A model generated the notes under the pieces. That model ran no database searches and was not told the origin of the DNA. It saw only the letters and a list, made by a program, of their open reading frames with translations. Made by a program: the position numbers and the translations under genes. A stretch of 64,000 nt of DNA from Brachybacterium ginsengisoli (GTDB taxonomy: Bacteria; Actinomycetota; Actinomycetes; Actinomycetales; Dermabacteraceae), in contig NZ_CP023564.1 in NCBI RefSeq assembly GCF_002407065.1, positions 2,914,001 to 2,978,000 on the forward strand, given 5' to 3'. Below, in pieces: positions 32,380-41,401 of the stretch. The number at the start of each line of letters is the position of its first letter. The first letter of the stretch is position 1.

Positions 32380-33591
32380 TCAGCGGCGGATCGAGGCGAG
32401 GTGGTCGGCGATGCGGTCCACCGCGTCCGCCAGAATGTCCGCCGGCGGCAGGGTCACCAGGCGCAGGTGGTCGGGCTCGGGATAGTTGAAGCCCGTGCCG
32501 TGGTTGACCAGCAGCTTCTTCGAGCGCAGCAGGTCGTAGGCGAACTGCTCGTCGTCGTCGATGCGGTACATCTCCCGGTCGATGCGCGGGAACATGTACA
32601 GGGCGCCCTGCGCCTTGACCACGCTGACCCCGTCGATCGCGCTGAGCCCCTCATAGGCGACATCGCGCTGCTCGCGCAGGCGCCCGCCGGGCAGCAGCAG
32701 CTCCTGCACGCTCTGCCGGCCGCCCAGGGCGGTGGCGATCACGTGCTGGGCGGGGACGTTGGGGCACAGGCGCATGTTCGAGAGCACGTCGAGTCCCTCG
32801 ATGAAGCTCGTCGCGTGATCCTTGGGCCCGTACAGGGCCATCCATCCGGCCCGGAACCCGGCCACCCGATAGGCCTTGGACAGGCCGTTGAAGGTGATCG
32901 TCAGCAGGTCCGGCGCGAGCTTCGCGATGTGATGGTGGACCGCGTCGTCGTAGAGGATCTTGTCGTAGATCTCGTCGGCCAGGATCATCAGCCCGTGCTT
33001 GCGGGCGACCTCGACGATCTCGCGCAGCACGTGCTCGGGGTAGACCGCACCCGTGGGGTTGTTGGGGTTGATGACCACGATGGCCTTGGTGCGCGGGGTG
33101 ATCCTGTCGGCGATGTCCGAGACGTCCGGCCACCACTGCTGCTCCTCGTCGCAGCGGTAGTGCACCGCGCGACCGCCGGCGAGCGCCACGGAGGCCGTCC
33201 ACAGCGGATAGTCCGGCGCGGGGACCAGCACCTCGTCGCCGTCGTCCACGAGCGCCTGGCACACCATCTGGATCAGCTCGGAGACGCCGTTGCCGAGGTA
33301 GATGTCATCCAGCTCCATCCCCGGCATGCCCTTGGTCTGGTAGTACTGCGCGACCGCCCGACGCGCGGAGACGATCCCCTTGGAGTCGGAGTAGCCCTGC
33401 GCGGTGGGCAGGGTGCGGATCATGTCCACGAGGATCTCGTCGGGCGCCTCGAAGCCGAACGGGGCGGGGTTGCCGATGTTCAGCTTGATGATCTTGTGCC
33501 CCTCGGACTCCATCCGAGCGGCCTCTGCGGGCACCGGTCCTCGGATCTCGTAGCACACGTCGCGCAGCTTCGAGGACTGGGTGAAGATCAT
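32380..33591 (-). CDS. PLP-dependent aminotransferase, AlaA type (glutamate-pyruvate transaminase)
   Basis: A 403-residue class I aminotransferase. It has KLNIGNPAPFGFEAPDEI, the substrate-binding INPNNPTGAVYP near 174-185, DEIYDKILYD, the PLP lysine Lys239 in FNGLSKAYRVAGFRAGW, and the C-terminal VNHGTGFNYPEPDHLRLV with a carboxylate-binding Arg. The sequence pattern closely follows E. coli AlaA and mycobacterial homologues that make alanine from pyruvate and glutamate. It is monocistronic and convergent with the DUF1304 gene (12 bases apart). Start at the ATG giving MIFTQSSKLR. Confidence 0.92.
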   Translation of the reverse strand: MIFTQSSKLRDVCYEIRGPVPAEAARMESEGHKIIKLNIGNPAPFGFEAPDEILVDMIRTLPTAQGYSDSKGIVSARRAVAQYYQTKGMPGMELDDIYLGNGVSELIQMVCQALVDDGDEVLVPAPDYPLWTASVALAGGRAVHYRCDEEQQWWPDVSDIADRITPRTKAIVVINPNNPTGAVYPEHVLREIVEVARKHGLMILADEIYDKILYDDAVHHHIAKLAPDLLTITFNGLSKAYRVAGFRAGWMALYGPKDHATSFIEGLDVLSNMRLCPNVPAQHVIATALGGRQSVQELLLPGGRLREQRDVAYEGLSAIDGVSVVKAQGALYMFPRIDREMYRIDDDEQFAYDLLRSKKLLVNHGTGFNYPEPDHLRLVTLPPADILADAVDRIADHLASIRR

Positions 33592-33679
33592 GCGGGGCTC
33601 CTGGCCTGGTCGGGTAGAGGGTCAGGGTAGCGGGGAGCGGCCGACGACCGCACACGGGCATCGCGCGGCGAGACGGCAC

Positions 33680-33715
33680 TTGACACGGCACGGATTACTT
33701 TCATACTTTCAGTAA
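33680..33715 (+). promoter_or_regulatory. Promoter with overlapping operator for the alpha-galactoside genes
   Basis: TTGACA (33680-33685) and CATACT (33702-33707) with 16 bases between form a clear promoter. An inverted repeat TTACT (33695-33699) / AGTAA (33711-33715), enclosing two ACTTTC direct repeats, covers the -10 box. A repressor there would block transcription; the ROK protein encoded at 39328-40509 is the natural candidate. Confidence 0.65.
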
Positions 33716-33771
33716 AGCGAGGGCGCCGCGGCCCTCCCCGACCGCTCACGCGCCCCTGGAGGCCCCCTTCG

Positions 33772-36012
33772 ATGTCCCCGCGCCGTCTTCCCGTCGACAC
33801 CACCGTCACCGCGCCGCACCCCGGTGCGACCCAGCGCCTCCACCTCAGCACCGCCGGCGTCTCGGTGGTCCTGGACATCACCGACGGGCGGATCCCGGCG
33901 ATCGCCCACTGGGGCGCGACGCTCGGCGAGCTCGGTGCCGACGGCCTGGACGCCGTGTGCGAGGCGGCGGTGGACCCCGTCCCCCAGAACGGCGTGGACG
34001 TCCCGGTGCGCATCGGGCTCCTCCCCCAGCAGTCCGACGGCTGGATCGGCCGGCCCGGGCTCTCCGGCGCCCGCCCCGACGGCTCCGGCTGGGTCACGCG
34101 CCTGGCGACCGAGGCGATCACGCTCGACGGCGCCCCGCTGACCGCGCCCCACACCGAGACAGGCCCCGCCGAGGTCCGCTTCTCCCTGGCCGACGCGGAG
34201 CAGTGCCTGGAGGTCGGGATCGAGCTCGAGCTGCTGCCCAGCGGCCTGCTGCGCCTGCGCGCCGCGCTCACCAACACGGGGACGGCGCCGTATGCGCTGG
34301 ACGAGCTGACCCTCGCCCTCCCGGTCCCGGCCGACGCCGACGAGCTGCTGGACTTCGCCGGCCGCTGGACCAAGGAGCGCACCCCGCAGCGCCGCGCCTT
34401 CACCGTCGGCACCCACCTGCGCGAGAACCGCCGCGGGCGCACCGGCGCCGATGCCGCCCATGTGCTCCACGCCGGCCGCCCCGGCTTCGGCTTCCGCACG
34501 GGAGAGGTGTGGGGCGTGCACACCGCCTTCTCGGGCAACCACCGTCACCTCGCCGAGCAGATCAGCACGGGCCGACGGGTGCTCGGCGGCGGCGAGCTGC
34601 TGCTGCCCGGCGAGATGGTCCTCGCCCCCGGCGAGCAGTACGAGGGCCCCTGGCTGTACGCGTCCCACGGCGAGGGCCTGGACGCCGTGGCCTCCCGATT
34701 CCACCAGCACCTCCGCGCCCGCGAGCACCACGTCTCGACGCGCCGCCCGGTCACCCTGAACGTGTGGGAGGCCGTCTACTTCGACCACGACCTCGAGCGG
34801 CTCACCGACCTCGCCGAGCGGGCCGCCGCCCTCGGCGTCGAGCGGTACGTGCTGGACGACGGCTGGTTCGGCTCCCGCCGCGACGACTTCTCCGGACTCG
34901 GCGACTGGGTCGTCTCAGACGAGGCCTGGCCGGGCGGTCTGGGCCCCCTCGTGGAGCAGGTCTCGGACCTCGGCATGGAGTTCGGCCTGTGGTTCGAGCC
35001 CGAGATGGTCAACGAGGACTCCGACGTCGCCCGCGCCCACCCGGAATGGATCCTCGGCCCCTCGGCCTCGGCGCTGCCGCTGGAGTCCCGGCACCAGCAG
35101 GTGCTGAACCTGACCATCCCCGAGGCCTACGCCCACGTGCGCGACCAGATGCTCGCCGTGCTGGACGCGCACCGCATCGGCTACCTCAAGTGGGACCACA
35201 ACCGCGACCTGCTCGAGGCCGCGACCCGCGGCACCGGCCGGGCGGCCGTCCATGAGCAGACCCTGGCCGCCTACCGGCTCATGGACGAGCTGCGCGCCGC
35301 GCATCCCGGCCTCGAGATCGAGTCCTGCTCCTCCGGCGGGGCCCGGGTGGACCTGGAGGTCCTCGAACGCACCGACCGCGTGTGGGTCTCCGACTGCATC
35401 GACCCGCTCGAGCGCCAGCAGATGAACCGGTGGACCGCCCAGCTGATCCCGCTCGAGCTGATGGGCAGCCACATCGCCTCCGGCCGCTCCCACACCACCG
35501 GGCGCCTGCACACCCTCGCCTTCCGCGCCCACTCCGCCCTCTTCGGCCACCTCGGCATCGAATGGGACCTCGCCGAGGCGGGCGAGGAGGAGCTCGCGCA
35601 GCTGCGCGACTGGATCGCCCTCTACGTCCGGCAGCGGGACCTGCTGTTCACCGGCGACCTGGTGCGGGCCGACCGCGGGGAGAGCACCCAGTGGCTCCAG
35701 GGCGTCGTCTCGCCCGACCGGGGCGAGGCGCTGTTCGCGCTGTCGACCGTCGGCCGCTCCGCGACCTCGCAGGACGAGCGGCTGCGCTTCCCGGGGCTCG
35801 ACCCCGCCGCGTCCTACCGGCTGCGCCCCGTGCTGATCGGTGAGCGCCCCTCGAACCTCATCCCCCCGCCGTGGCTCGACCGGGCGCTCGCGGAGGACGG
35901 TCTGGTCCTGCCGGGCGCCGCCCTGGAGCGCTCCGGCCTCACCGCCCCGCTGCTCGATCCCGAGCAGGGGCTCCTGTTCTCCCTCGTCCGCGAGTCCGCG
36001 CCCCGGCGCTGA
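33772..36012 (+). CDS. Alpha-galactosidase, GH36
   Basis: A 746-residue glycoside hydrolase that removes alpha-1,6-linked galactose from melibiose or raffinose-type sugars. It has the N-terminal beta-sandwich, then a TIM barrel with YVLDDGWFGSRRDD, GLWFEPEMVNEDSD, the nucleophile Asp475 in YLKWDHNRD, ESCSSGGARVD, and the acid/base Asp541 in WVSDCIDP. Length is typical for GH36 tetramers. There is no signal peptide, so it works on imported sugar. A 40-base gap leads to the permease genes, so enzyme and importer form one operon behind the promoter at 33680. Confidence 0.95.
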   Translation: MSPRRLPVDTTVTAPHPGATQRLHLSTAGVSVVLDITDGRIPAIAHWGATLGELGADGLDAVCEAAVDPVPQNGVDVPVRIGLLPQQSDGWIGRPGLSGARPDGSGWVTRLATEAITLDGAPLTAPHTETGPAEVRFSLADAEQCLEVGIELELLPSGLLRLRAALTNTGTAPYALDELTLALPVPADADELLDFAGRWTKERTPQRRAFTVGTHLRENRRGRTGADAAHVLHAGRPGFGFRTGEVWGVHTAFSGNHRHLAEQISTGRRVLGGGELLLPGEMVLAPGEQYEGPWLYASHGEGLDAVASRFHQHLRAREHHVSTRRPVTLNVWEAVYFDHDLERLTDLAERAAALGVERYVLDDGWFGSRRDDFSGLGDWVVSDEAWPGGLGPLVEQVSDLGMEFGLWFEPEMVNEDSDVARAHPEWILGPSASALPLESRHQQVLNLTIPEAYAHVRDQMLAVLDAHRIGYLKWDHNRDLLEAATRGTGRAAVHEQTLAAYRLMDELRAAHPGLEIESCSSGGARVDLEVLERTDRVWVSDCIDPLERQQMNRWTAQLIPLELMGSHIASGRSHTTGRLHTLAFRAHSALFGHLGIEWDLAEAGEEELAQLRDWIALYVRQRDLLFTGDLVRADRGESTQWLQGVVSPDRGEALFALSTVGRSATSQDERLRFPGLDPAASYRLRPVLIGERPSNLIPPPWLDRALAEDGLVLPGAALERSGLTAPLLDPEQGLLFSLVRESAPRR

Positions 36013-36052
36013 CCCGTTCCGCACCTCCGACCCCCATCGAAAGAAGGAAGCC

Positions 36053-36970
36053 ATGTCCACCGCGACGACGTCGACGCGGTCGGCCCCCACCACGAGGCGC
36101 CGCCGGAAGGACGACACGAAGCTCGCGCTGCTGTTCATCGCGCCCGCCTCCGTCGGCCTGCTGGTGTTCCTCGTGTGGCCGCTGCTGACCGGCATCTACT
36201 ACTCCTTCACGGAGTACACGACCCTCACCCCGCCGCAGTGGGTGGGGCTGGAGAACTACACCCGGCTGCTGGACGACCCGGTGTTCTGGACCTCGCTCAA
36301 GGTGACGCTCTGGTACGTGGTGCTGAACATCGGCATCCAGACCGTGGTGGCCCTGGTCATCGCCGTGCTGATGCAGCGGCTGACCCAGTCCACGCTCCTG
36401 CGCTCGCTGGTCCTCGCCCCGTACCTCGTCTCCAACGTGGTCGCCGCGATCGTGTTCCTGTGGATCCTGGACACCCAGATGGGCGTGTTCAACATCTTCC
36501 TGCAGTGGATCGGCCTCGACCCGATCGCCTTCTGGGCCTCCGAGACCTGGGTGATCCCCACGGTCGCGCTGGTCAACGTGTGGCGGCACATGGGCTACAC
36601 CGCGCTGCTGCTGTTCGCCGGCCTCCAGTCGATCCCGTCCCACCTCTACGAGGCGGCCCGCACCGAGGGCGCCGGAGAGGTGGCGATGTTCCGCCGGATC
36701 ACCCTGCCGCTGCTGCGCCCGATCCTTGCCCTGGTGCTGATCATGTCGATCATCGGCTCGTTCCAGGTGTTCGACACGATCTCCGTCACCACCGGCGGCG
36801 GGCCCGCGGACGCCTCCAAGGTGCTGCAGATGTACATCTACGAGAACGCCTTCGGCCAGTACCAGTTCGGCTACGCCTCGGCGCTGTCCGTCGCGCTCCT
36901 GGTGATCCTCATGATCGTCACCTTCGCGCAGTACTGGATGACCCGTGCCGGCCAGTCGGATCTGGACTGA
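36053..36970 (+). CDS. Sugar ABC transporter permease, MalF/UgpA type
   Basis: A 305-residue CUT1-family permease with six membrane helices. N-terminal RRRKDDTKLALLFIAPASVG leads to the first helix, FTEYTTLTPPQWVGLENY is the periplasmic loop typical of the family, and EAARTEGAGEVAMFRRITLP is the EAA coupling loop near residue 200. AAGAAGGAAG ribosome site. It forms the channel with the next gene. No ATPase gene is in the cluster, so a shared MsiK-type ATPase elsewhere must power it, as is common in actinobacteria. Confidence 0.93.
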   Translation: MSTATTSTRSAPTTRRRRKDDTKLALLFIAPASVGLLVFLVWPLLTGIYYSFTEYTTLTPPQWVGLENYTRLLDDPVFWTSLKVTLWYVVLNIGIQTVVALVIAVLMQRLTQSTLLRSLVLAPYLVSNVVAAIVFLWILDTQMGVFNIFLQWIGLDPIAFWASETWVIPTVALVNVWRHMGYTALLLFAGLQSIPSHLYEAARTEGAGEVAMFRRITLPLLRPILALVLIMSIIGSFQVFDTISVTTGGGPADASKVLQMYIYENAFGQYQFGYASALSVALLVILMIVTFAQYWMTRAGQSDLD

Positions 36971-36982
36971 GAGGACGATCCC

Positions 36983-37912
36983 ATGACCACCACCTCTGCC
37001 ACCGCACCTGCCGTCACCGCAGCCACCCGACCGCGCAGGCCGTTCCCCTGGGGGAAGATCCTCGCCTGGGCGGTGATGATCCTCTTCCTGCTGATCACCC
37101 TGTTCCCCTTCTACTGGATGCTGCGCACGGCGCTGTCCAGCAACAACGCCCTGGCCACCGATCCGGCGAGCCTGCTCCCGGTGGGCATCAGCACCGGCGG
37201 CTTCGAGCGGGTCTTCGGCCTCCAGGATGTCGAGACCGCGATCTCCCAGGGCGGCTCCGGCGCATCCATCAACTTCTGGCGCTACCTGCTGAACTCGGTG
37301 ATCGTGGCCACCACCATCACCGTGGTCCAGACCTTCTCCTGCGCCATGGCGGCCTATGCCTTCTCCCGCCTGCGCTGGCGCGGCCGGGAGGTGGTGTTCA
37401 TGATCTTCCTGGGCTCGCTGATGATCCCGGCGATCTTCACCCTGCTGCCCAACTTCATCCTCATCAAGAACCTGGGCCTGGTGGACACCCTGCTCGGGAT
37501 CATGCTGCCGGGGCTGTTCATCTCGAGCTTCGCGATCTTCTTCCTGCGGCAGTTCTTCAACAACATCTCCCGCGAGGTGGAGGAGGCGGCGCTGATCGAC
37601 GGCGCCGGCAAGGTCCGGGTGTTCTTCACCCTGATCCTGCCGCTGGCGAGCGCGCCCCTGGCCACCCTCGGCCTGCTCACCTACATGAGCGCCTGGAACG
37701 AGTACTTCTGGTCGCTGATGGTCAGCTACACCGACCAGTCCCGGGTGCTCACCGTGGCCCTGGGCGTCTTCCGCGCCCAGTCGCCGGGAACCGGGCCCGA
37801 CTGGTCCGGACTGATGGCCGCGACGCTCGTCGCCGCCGCTCCCATGCTGATCCTCTTCGCGCTGTTCGCGAAGAAGATCGTCAACTCCATCGGCTTCAGC
37901 GGGATCAAGTGA
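36983..37912 (+). CDS. Sugar ABC transporter permease, MalG/UgpE type
   Basis: A 309-residue CUT1 permease. First helix near 30-50 (VMILFLLITLFPFYWMLRTA), family signature around residue 120 (AAYAFSRLRWRGR), EAA loop EAALIDGAGKVRVFFTLILP, and a C-terminal helix ending KKIVNSIGFSGIK. Twelve bases separate it from the MalF-type gene and eight from the binding protein. Part of the alpha-galactoside uptake system. Confidence 0.93.
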   Translation: MTTTSATAPAVTAATRPRRPFPWGKILAWAVMILFLLITLFPFYWMLRTALSSNNALATDPASLLPVGISTGGFERVFGLQDVETAISQGGSGASINFWRYLLNSVIVATTITVVQTFSCAMAAYAFSRLRWRGREVVFMIFLGSLMIPAIFTLLPNFILIKNLGLVDTLLGIMLPGLFISSFAIFFLRQFFNNISREVEEAALIDGAGKVRVFFTLILPLASAPLATLGLLTYMSAWNEYFWSLMVSYTDQSRVLTVALGVFRAQSPGTGPDWSGLMAATLVAAAPMLILFALFAKKIVNSIGFSGIK

Positions 37913-37920
37913 GGTCAGCC

Positions 37921-39306
37921 ATGAACACCGAAGCACACTCCCCCCTCCCCTCCGTCTCGCGCCGCCGGCTGCTGCAGGGCTCCGCGGTGCTGGCCGCCGG
38001 CGCCGCAGGTGCCGGAGCGCTGAGCGCCTGCGGCGGCGCCGCCGCCCCGTCGGGCGCCACCCAGATCGACTACTGGCTCTGGGACGCCAACCAGCTGCCG
38101 GCCTACTCCGCGGCGATCGACCTGTTCATGTCGAAGAACCCGGACATCTTCGTGCGGATCACCCAGATGGGCTGGGACGACTACTGGACCAAGCTCACCG
38201 CGAGCTTCGTCGCCGAGGCCGGGCCCGACGCCTTCGCCGACCACCTCGCCCGCTACCCCGAGTTCGTGAACCTCGGCGTGCTCGCCCCGCTCGACGGGCT
38301 CGCGCCGCTCGAGGACATCACGGCGGACCGCTTCCAGGACGGCCTGCAGGAGCTGTGGAGCGACCAGGGAGGAACCCGCTACGGGATCCCCAAGGACTAC
38401 GACACCATCGCGGTGCTCTACGACAAGAACATGCTCGCCGAGGAGGGCCTCACCCCCGAGGACCTCGAGGACCTGGACTGGAACCCCGAGGACGGCGGCA
38501 CCTTCGAGAAGATGCTGGCCCGGCTCACGAAGGACAAGAACGGCGTGCGCGGGGACGAGGAGGGCTTCGACCCCGAGAACATCGCACGCTACGGCCTGGG
38601 CGGCGATGGCGGCACCGACTACACCGGCCAGACGAGCTGGTCCCCCTTCGCCCTCTCCACGGGGTGGACGTTCACCGACGCGGACACCTGGGGCTCCCGC
38701 TTCAACTACGACGACGAGCGCTTCGCCGCCACCATGGACTGGTACTTCGGGCTGGTCGACAAGGGCTTCTTCCCGCCCTTCGGCACCTTCGGGGACTCCT
38801 CCCCCGCCCAGTCCCAGATGCAGTCCGGCGTCTCGGCGCTGGCCACGGTGGGCTCCTGGATGATCAGCACCTACGCGGGCATGGAGGGCATGGACGTGGG
38901 GATCGCCCCGCTGCCGAAGGGCCCGGTGGGAACGCCGGTCTCGATGTTCAACGGTCTGGGCGACTCGATCTCGGCGCAGTCCGAGAAGAAGGAGGAGGCC
39001 GCCCGGCTGATCGCCTTCCTCGCCTCCGACGAGGCGCAGGAGCTGATCGGCGGCCGGGCCCCGTTCTTCCCGGCGACGGACGCCGGCACCGAGGCGGCGA
39101 TCGCCTCCTATGCCGAGAAGGGGCTGGACGTCACCCCGTACACCGACCGGGTGGCGAACGGGGAGACGGGGCTGTATCCGCTGGTGGAGAACTCCGCGGA
39201 GATCGCCACGATCATGCAGTCCGCCTTCGACCAGTGCTGGATGCGCAAGCTCGACGGCGCGGACTTCGCCGCGTACAACGAGCGGGTCAACGCCCTGTTC
39301 CAGTGA
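37921..39306 (+). CDS. Sugar ABC transporter substrate-binding lipoprotein (family 1)
   Basis: A 461-residue extracellular binding protein. A twin-arginine motif SRRRLLQGS (residues 13-21) and lipobox LSAC (around 36-39) show Tat export and lipid anchoring. IDYWLWDANQLP, RYGIPKDYDTIAVLYDKNML and AARLIAFLASDEAQEL are standard for SBP_bac_1 proteins. Placed third behind the galactosidase and permeases, it most likely captures melibiose, raffinose or a similar alpha-galactoside. A GAGGTCAGCC stretch before the ATG carries a weak ribosome site. Confidence 0.92.
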   Translation: MNTEAHSPLPSVSRRRLLQGSAVLAAGAAGAGALSACGGAAAPSGATQIDYWLWDANQLPAYSAAIDLFMSKNPDIFVRITQMGWDDYWTKLTASFVAEAGPDAFADHLARYPEFVNLGVLAPLDGLAPLEDITADRFQDGLQELWSDQGGTRYGIPKDYDTIAVLYDKNMLAEEGLTPEDLEDLDWNPEDGGTFEKMLARLTKDKNGVRGDEEGFDPENIARYGLGGDGGTDYTGQTSWSPFALSTGWTFTDADTWGSRFNYDDERFAATMDWYFGLVDKGFFPPFGTFGDSSPAQSQMQSGVSALATVGSWMISTYAGMEGMDVGIAPLPKGPVGTPVSMFNGLGDSISAQSEKKEEAARLIAFLASDEAQELIGGRAPFFPATDAGTEAAIASYAEKGLDVTPYTDRVANGETGLYPLVENSAEIATIMQSAFDQCWMRKLDGADFAAYNERVNALFQ

Positions 39307-39312
39307 GCTCCG

Positions 39313-39346
39313 CGCCGGGGTCGCGCCTCAGGGCGCGGCCCCGGCG
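39313..39346. terminator. Bidirectional terminator after the galactoside operon
   Basis: CGCCGGGGTCGCGCC pairs with GGCGCGGCCCCGGCG at 14 of 15 positions around a TCAG loop. It overlaps the last codons of the converging ROK gene. Confidence 0.75.
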
Positions 39347-40509
39347 AACTCCTGGATCGCGATCACGGCGACCCCTCGCGCCCAGTCGTCGAAGTCGCCG
39401 CTGAGGGTGCGCACCACGAGGTCCCGCTGTCCGTGGCCGCTGCGGAGGCGGAGGGCCGCCTCGACGTCCGGGGCGGCGGCGCGCACCAGGTCCACGTTCT
39501 CCCCGCCGAGCACGATCGCCTCGGGGTCCATCACCGCGACCAGTCCGGAGACGGCGGTGGTGACCGCCCGGGCCGTCGTGCGCGCGATCTCGAGGGCTCC
39601 GGCGTCCCCTGTCGCGAGGAGGGCGCGCAGCTCCTCCATGCCGCCGTCGGGGCCGAGCACCCCCTGCTCGCGAGCCCGGCGGAGCACCGCCGCGGTGCTC
39701 GCGACGTCCCGGAGGGCGACCGGCTCGCCGTCCGGCCCGACGCCGACGGGGAAGCGGCCGGTCAGCCCCGCCATGTGGTGGCGGCCGCGGATCACCCGGC
39801 CGTCGACCACGGTCGCGACGCCCACGCCCGCGCCGACGGTGAGCACCGCGAAGGAGTCGTAGGCGCGGCCGATCCCGAACCAGTGCAGGCCGTCCACCAT
39901 CGCCACCAGGTCGTTCTCGACGACGACGGGGACCCGCACGCGGGATTCCAGCGCCGCGGCGAGCTCGACCGGCTCCCGCCAGCCCAGCAGGTGCGAGGAG
40001 ACCACGGTGCGGCGCTCGGCGACCGGTCCGCCGAGGCCCACCCCGATCCCGGCGACGTGGGGATGCGCGGCGATCATCGCCTCGACCGCGATCAGCAGGG
40101 TCTCCTGCACGCTGCCGGGATCGGTGGCGCCCAGCGGCAGCACGAGCTCCTCGAGGACCACGGCGCGGGCGGTGGTCACCACGGCGTGGACCTCGTCGGC
40201 CGTGACCTTGACCCCGATGAATCGGGGGCCGCGGTTCTCCTCGATGTCCAGCGGCTCGTGCGGGCGCCCCTTGGCTCGCGGCACGGCGGTGAGCGCGTGG
40301 AGCAGATCGCGCTCGAGGAGGTCCCGGGTGACGCGGGTGACGGTGGGGGCGGAGAGCCGCAGCCGCTGGGACAGCTCGCTGCGGGAGCGGGGACCGAAGC
40401 GCAGCAGGTCCCGGTAGACGGCGCGCGTGCTGTCCCCACCGAGCTCGATCACCGGCGCGGCGCAGGCGTCGGTGCCCCGGTCGGTGTCGGCGAGTTCGTC
40501 CCCCTGCAT
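39328..40509 (-). CDS. ROK-family transcriptional regulator
   Basis: A 393-residue repressor: winged helix-turn-helix in residues about 25-75 (RAVYRDLLRFGPRSRSELSQ, then LSAPTVTRVTRDLLERDLL), then a ROK actin-like ATPase-fold domain with GVGLGGPVAERRTVV and TVGAGVGVATVVDGRVIRG. The cysteine-rich zinc motif of sugar kinases in this family is absent, which fits a regulator that senses sugar without phosphorylating it. It converges on the galactoside operon. Its own promoter is leaderless. Likely represses the operon via the repeat at 33695-33715. Confidence 0.88.
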   Translation of the reverse strand: MQGDELADTDRGTDACAAPVIELGGDSTRAVYRDLLRFGPRSRSELSQRLRLSAPTVTRVTRDLLERDLLHALTAVPRAKGRPHEPLDIEENRGPRFIGVKVTADEVHAVVTTARAVVLEELVLPLGATDPGSVQETLLIAVEAMIAAHPHVAGIGVGLGGPVAERRTVVSSHLLGWREPVELAAALESRVRVPVVVENDLVAMVDGLHWFGIGRAYDSFAVLTVGAGVGVATVVDGRVIRGRHHMAGLTGRFPVGVGPDGEPVALRDVASTAAVLRRAREQGVLGPDGGMEELRALLATGDAGALEIARTTARAVTTAVSGLVAVMDPEAIVLGGENVDLVRAAAPDVEAALRLRSGHGQRDLVVRTLSGDFDDWARGVAVIAIQEFAGAAP

Positions 40510-40515
40510 GCCCCG

Positions 40516-40521
40516 AGCATA
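40516..40521 (-). promoter_or_regulatory. Leaderless -10 box for the ROK regulator
   Basis: TATGCT on the minus strand ends 6 bases before the ATG at 40509. Confidence 0.55.
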
Positions 40522-40586
40522 TCCGCGACCTGCCCGGCACGACTGGTCAGAGGCTCGGGGAACAGGTGGAGCGGAGGGCCCGTTTC

Positions 40587-40605
40587 TGACATGCTTCCGA
40601 TGTCA
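40587..40605. repeat. Inverted repeat in the ROK/hypothetical intergenic region
   Basis: TGACAT and ATGTCA are perfect arms with 7 bases between, 52 bases before the hypothetical gene start. It includes CATGCT, a possible -10. It may be an operator. Confidence 0.4.
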
Positions 40606-40657
40606 CTTCCTCCGGGCGCCGACCGCGGCGCCCGGACCGCGCCACCCAGGGGGACCC

Positions 40658-41335
40658 ATGACCGAGACCACGGCCGCCGCGACCGACGAGCAGGTCACGA
40701 TCTACACCGCGTACGAGCTCGACTTCATGCTCGGCCTGCGCGACACGGAGAACGGGCGGATCACCCGCGACCAGATCGGGCTGCGCAGCGCCCCTGAGGC
40801 CGCCCAGGAGTTCGTCACCGCCGCGGTCACCTCCGGTCTCCGCGCCCGCGGCAAGGTGGAGCGCTCCGAGGACGGCCAGTGGCTGCTGGGCCAGGAGGGC
40901 CAGGTGGTCGCGACCGCGCTGACCGCCGCTGACCGCTGGCTGGGGATCGCCCTGGCCGAGGGCGAGGCGATGCGCATGGCCTTCATCATCAAGGCCGACG
41001 AGGCGATCATCATGCTCACCCAGGACGAGCTGGACTCCTTCGTGGTCACCGCGCTGCCCGGCCCGGAGCAGGTGCCGGCCTCGGTCTCGGACATCGTCGT
41101 GGCCTTCCTCGAGGAGGGCAACGAGCGCACCGTCTCGCTGCGCCGCACCGACCTCTCCGCCCCGGGCGATCAGATCCCGCTGATGTTCCACGTCGAGGCG
41201 GACTCCACCTGGAAGGCCGGCCACCTGCCTCTGGACGAGGAGGGCGTGCTGACGGTCTCGACCGCCGACGCGGGCTCCGTCACCGAGTCGGTGCGCGCCC
41301 TGTGGGAGGACGGCGAGAGCCGCGCCAGCGCCTGA
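40658..41335 (+). CDS. Conserved-looking hypothetical cytoplasmic protein
   Basis: I do not recognise this 225-residue protein. It is acidic, has no signal peptide or membrane helix, and alternates predicted strands and helices: an N-terminal TIYTAYELDFMLGLRD, a central GIALAEGEAMRMAFIIKADEAIIMLT (beta-rich core, given as the region 105-130 with landmark RMAFIIKAD) and a C-terminal WKAGHLPLDEEGVLTVSTA. The two-layer layout is reminiscent of secretion chaperones of the EspG type, but similarity is too vague to assign. ATG is preceded by AGGGGGAC as ribosome site. Stands alone between ROK and DUF4126 genes. Confidence 0.7.
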   Translation: MTETTAAATDEQVTIYTAYELDFMLGLRDTENGRITRDQIGLRSAPEAAQEFVTAAVTSGLRARGKVERSEDGQWLLGQEGQVVATALTAADRWLGIALAEGEAMRMAFIIKADEAIIMLTQDELDSFVVTALPGPEQVPASVSDIVVAFLEEGNERTVSLRRTDLSAPGDQIPLMFHVEADSTWKAGHLPLDEEGVLTVSTADAGSVTESVRALWEDGESRASA

Positions 41336-41360
41336 GCAGGACCCAGCAGGACCCTTCGAG

Positions 41361-41401
41361 CGGCGCCGGTCCCCCGGTCTCAGACCACGGGGCCGGCGCC
41401 G
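41361..41401. terminator. Bidirectional hairpin between converging genes
   Basis: CGGCGCCGG (41361-41369) pairs with CCGGCGCCG (41393-41401), extended inward by CCCC/GGGG. It overlaps the 3' end of the DUF4126 gene. Confidence 0.7.

Noticed and set aside
36175..36600. A search of the window for transposases, integrases or phage genes to explain accessory regions.
   Set aside because: No reading frame in the window showed such motifs, and the two tRNA genes are not flanked by att-like repeats that I could see.
36175..39306. A 1043-codon plus-strand frame across the sugar permeases and binding protein.
   Set aside because: Its first two-thirds are an out-of-frame shadow of two permeases; only the part from 37921 is a real protein.
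39328..40509. ROK protein considered as a glucokinase.
   Set aside because: It has a winged helix N-terminus and lacks the zinc-binding cysteines of ROK sugar kinases.
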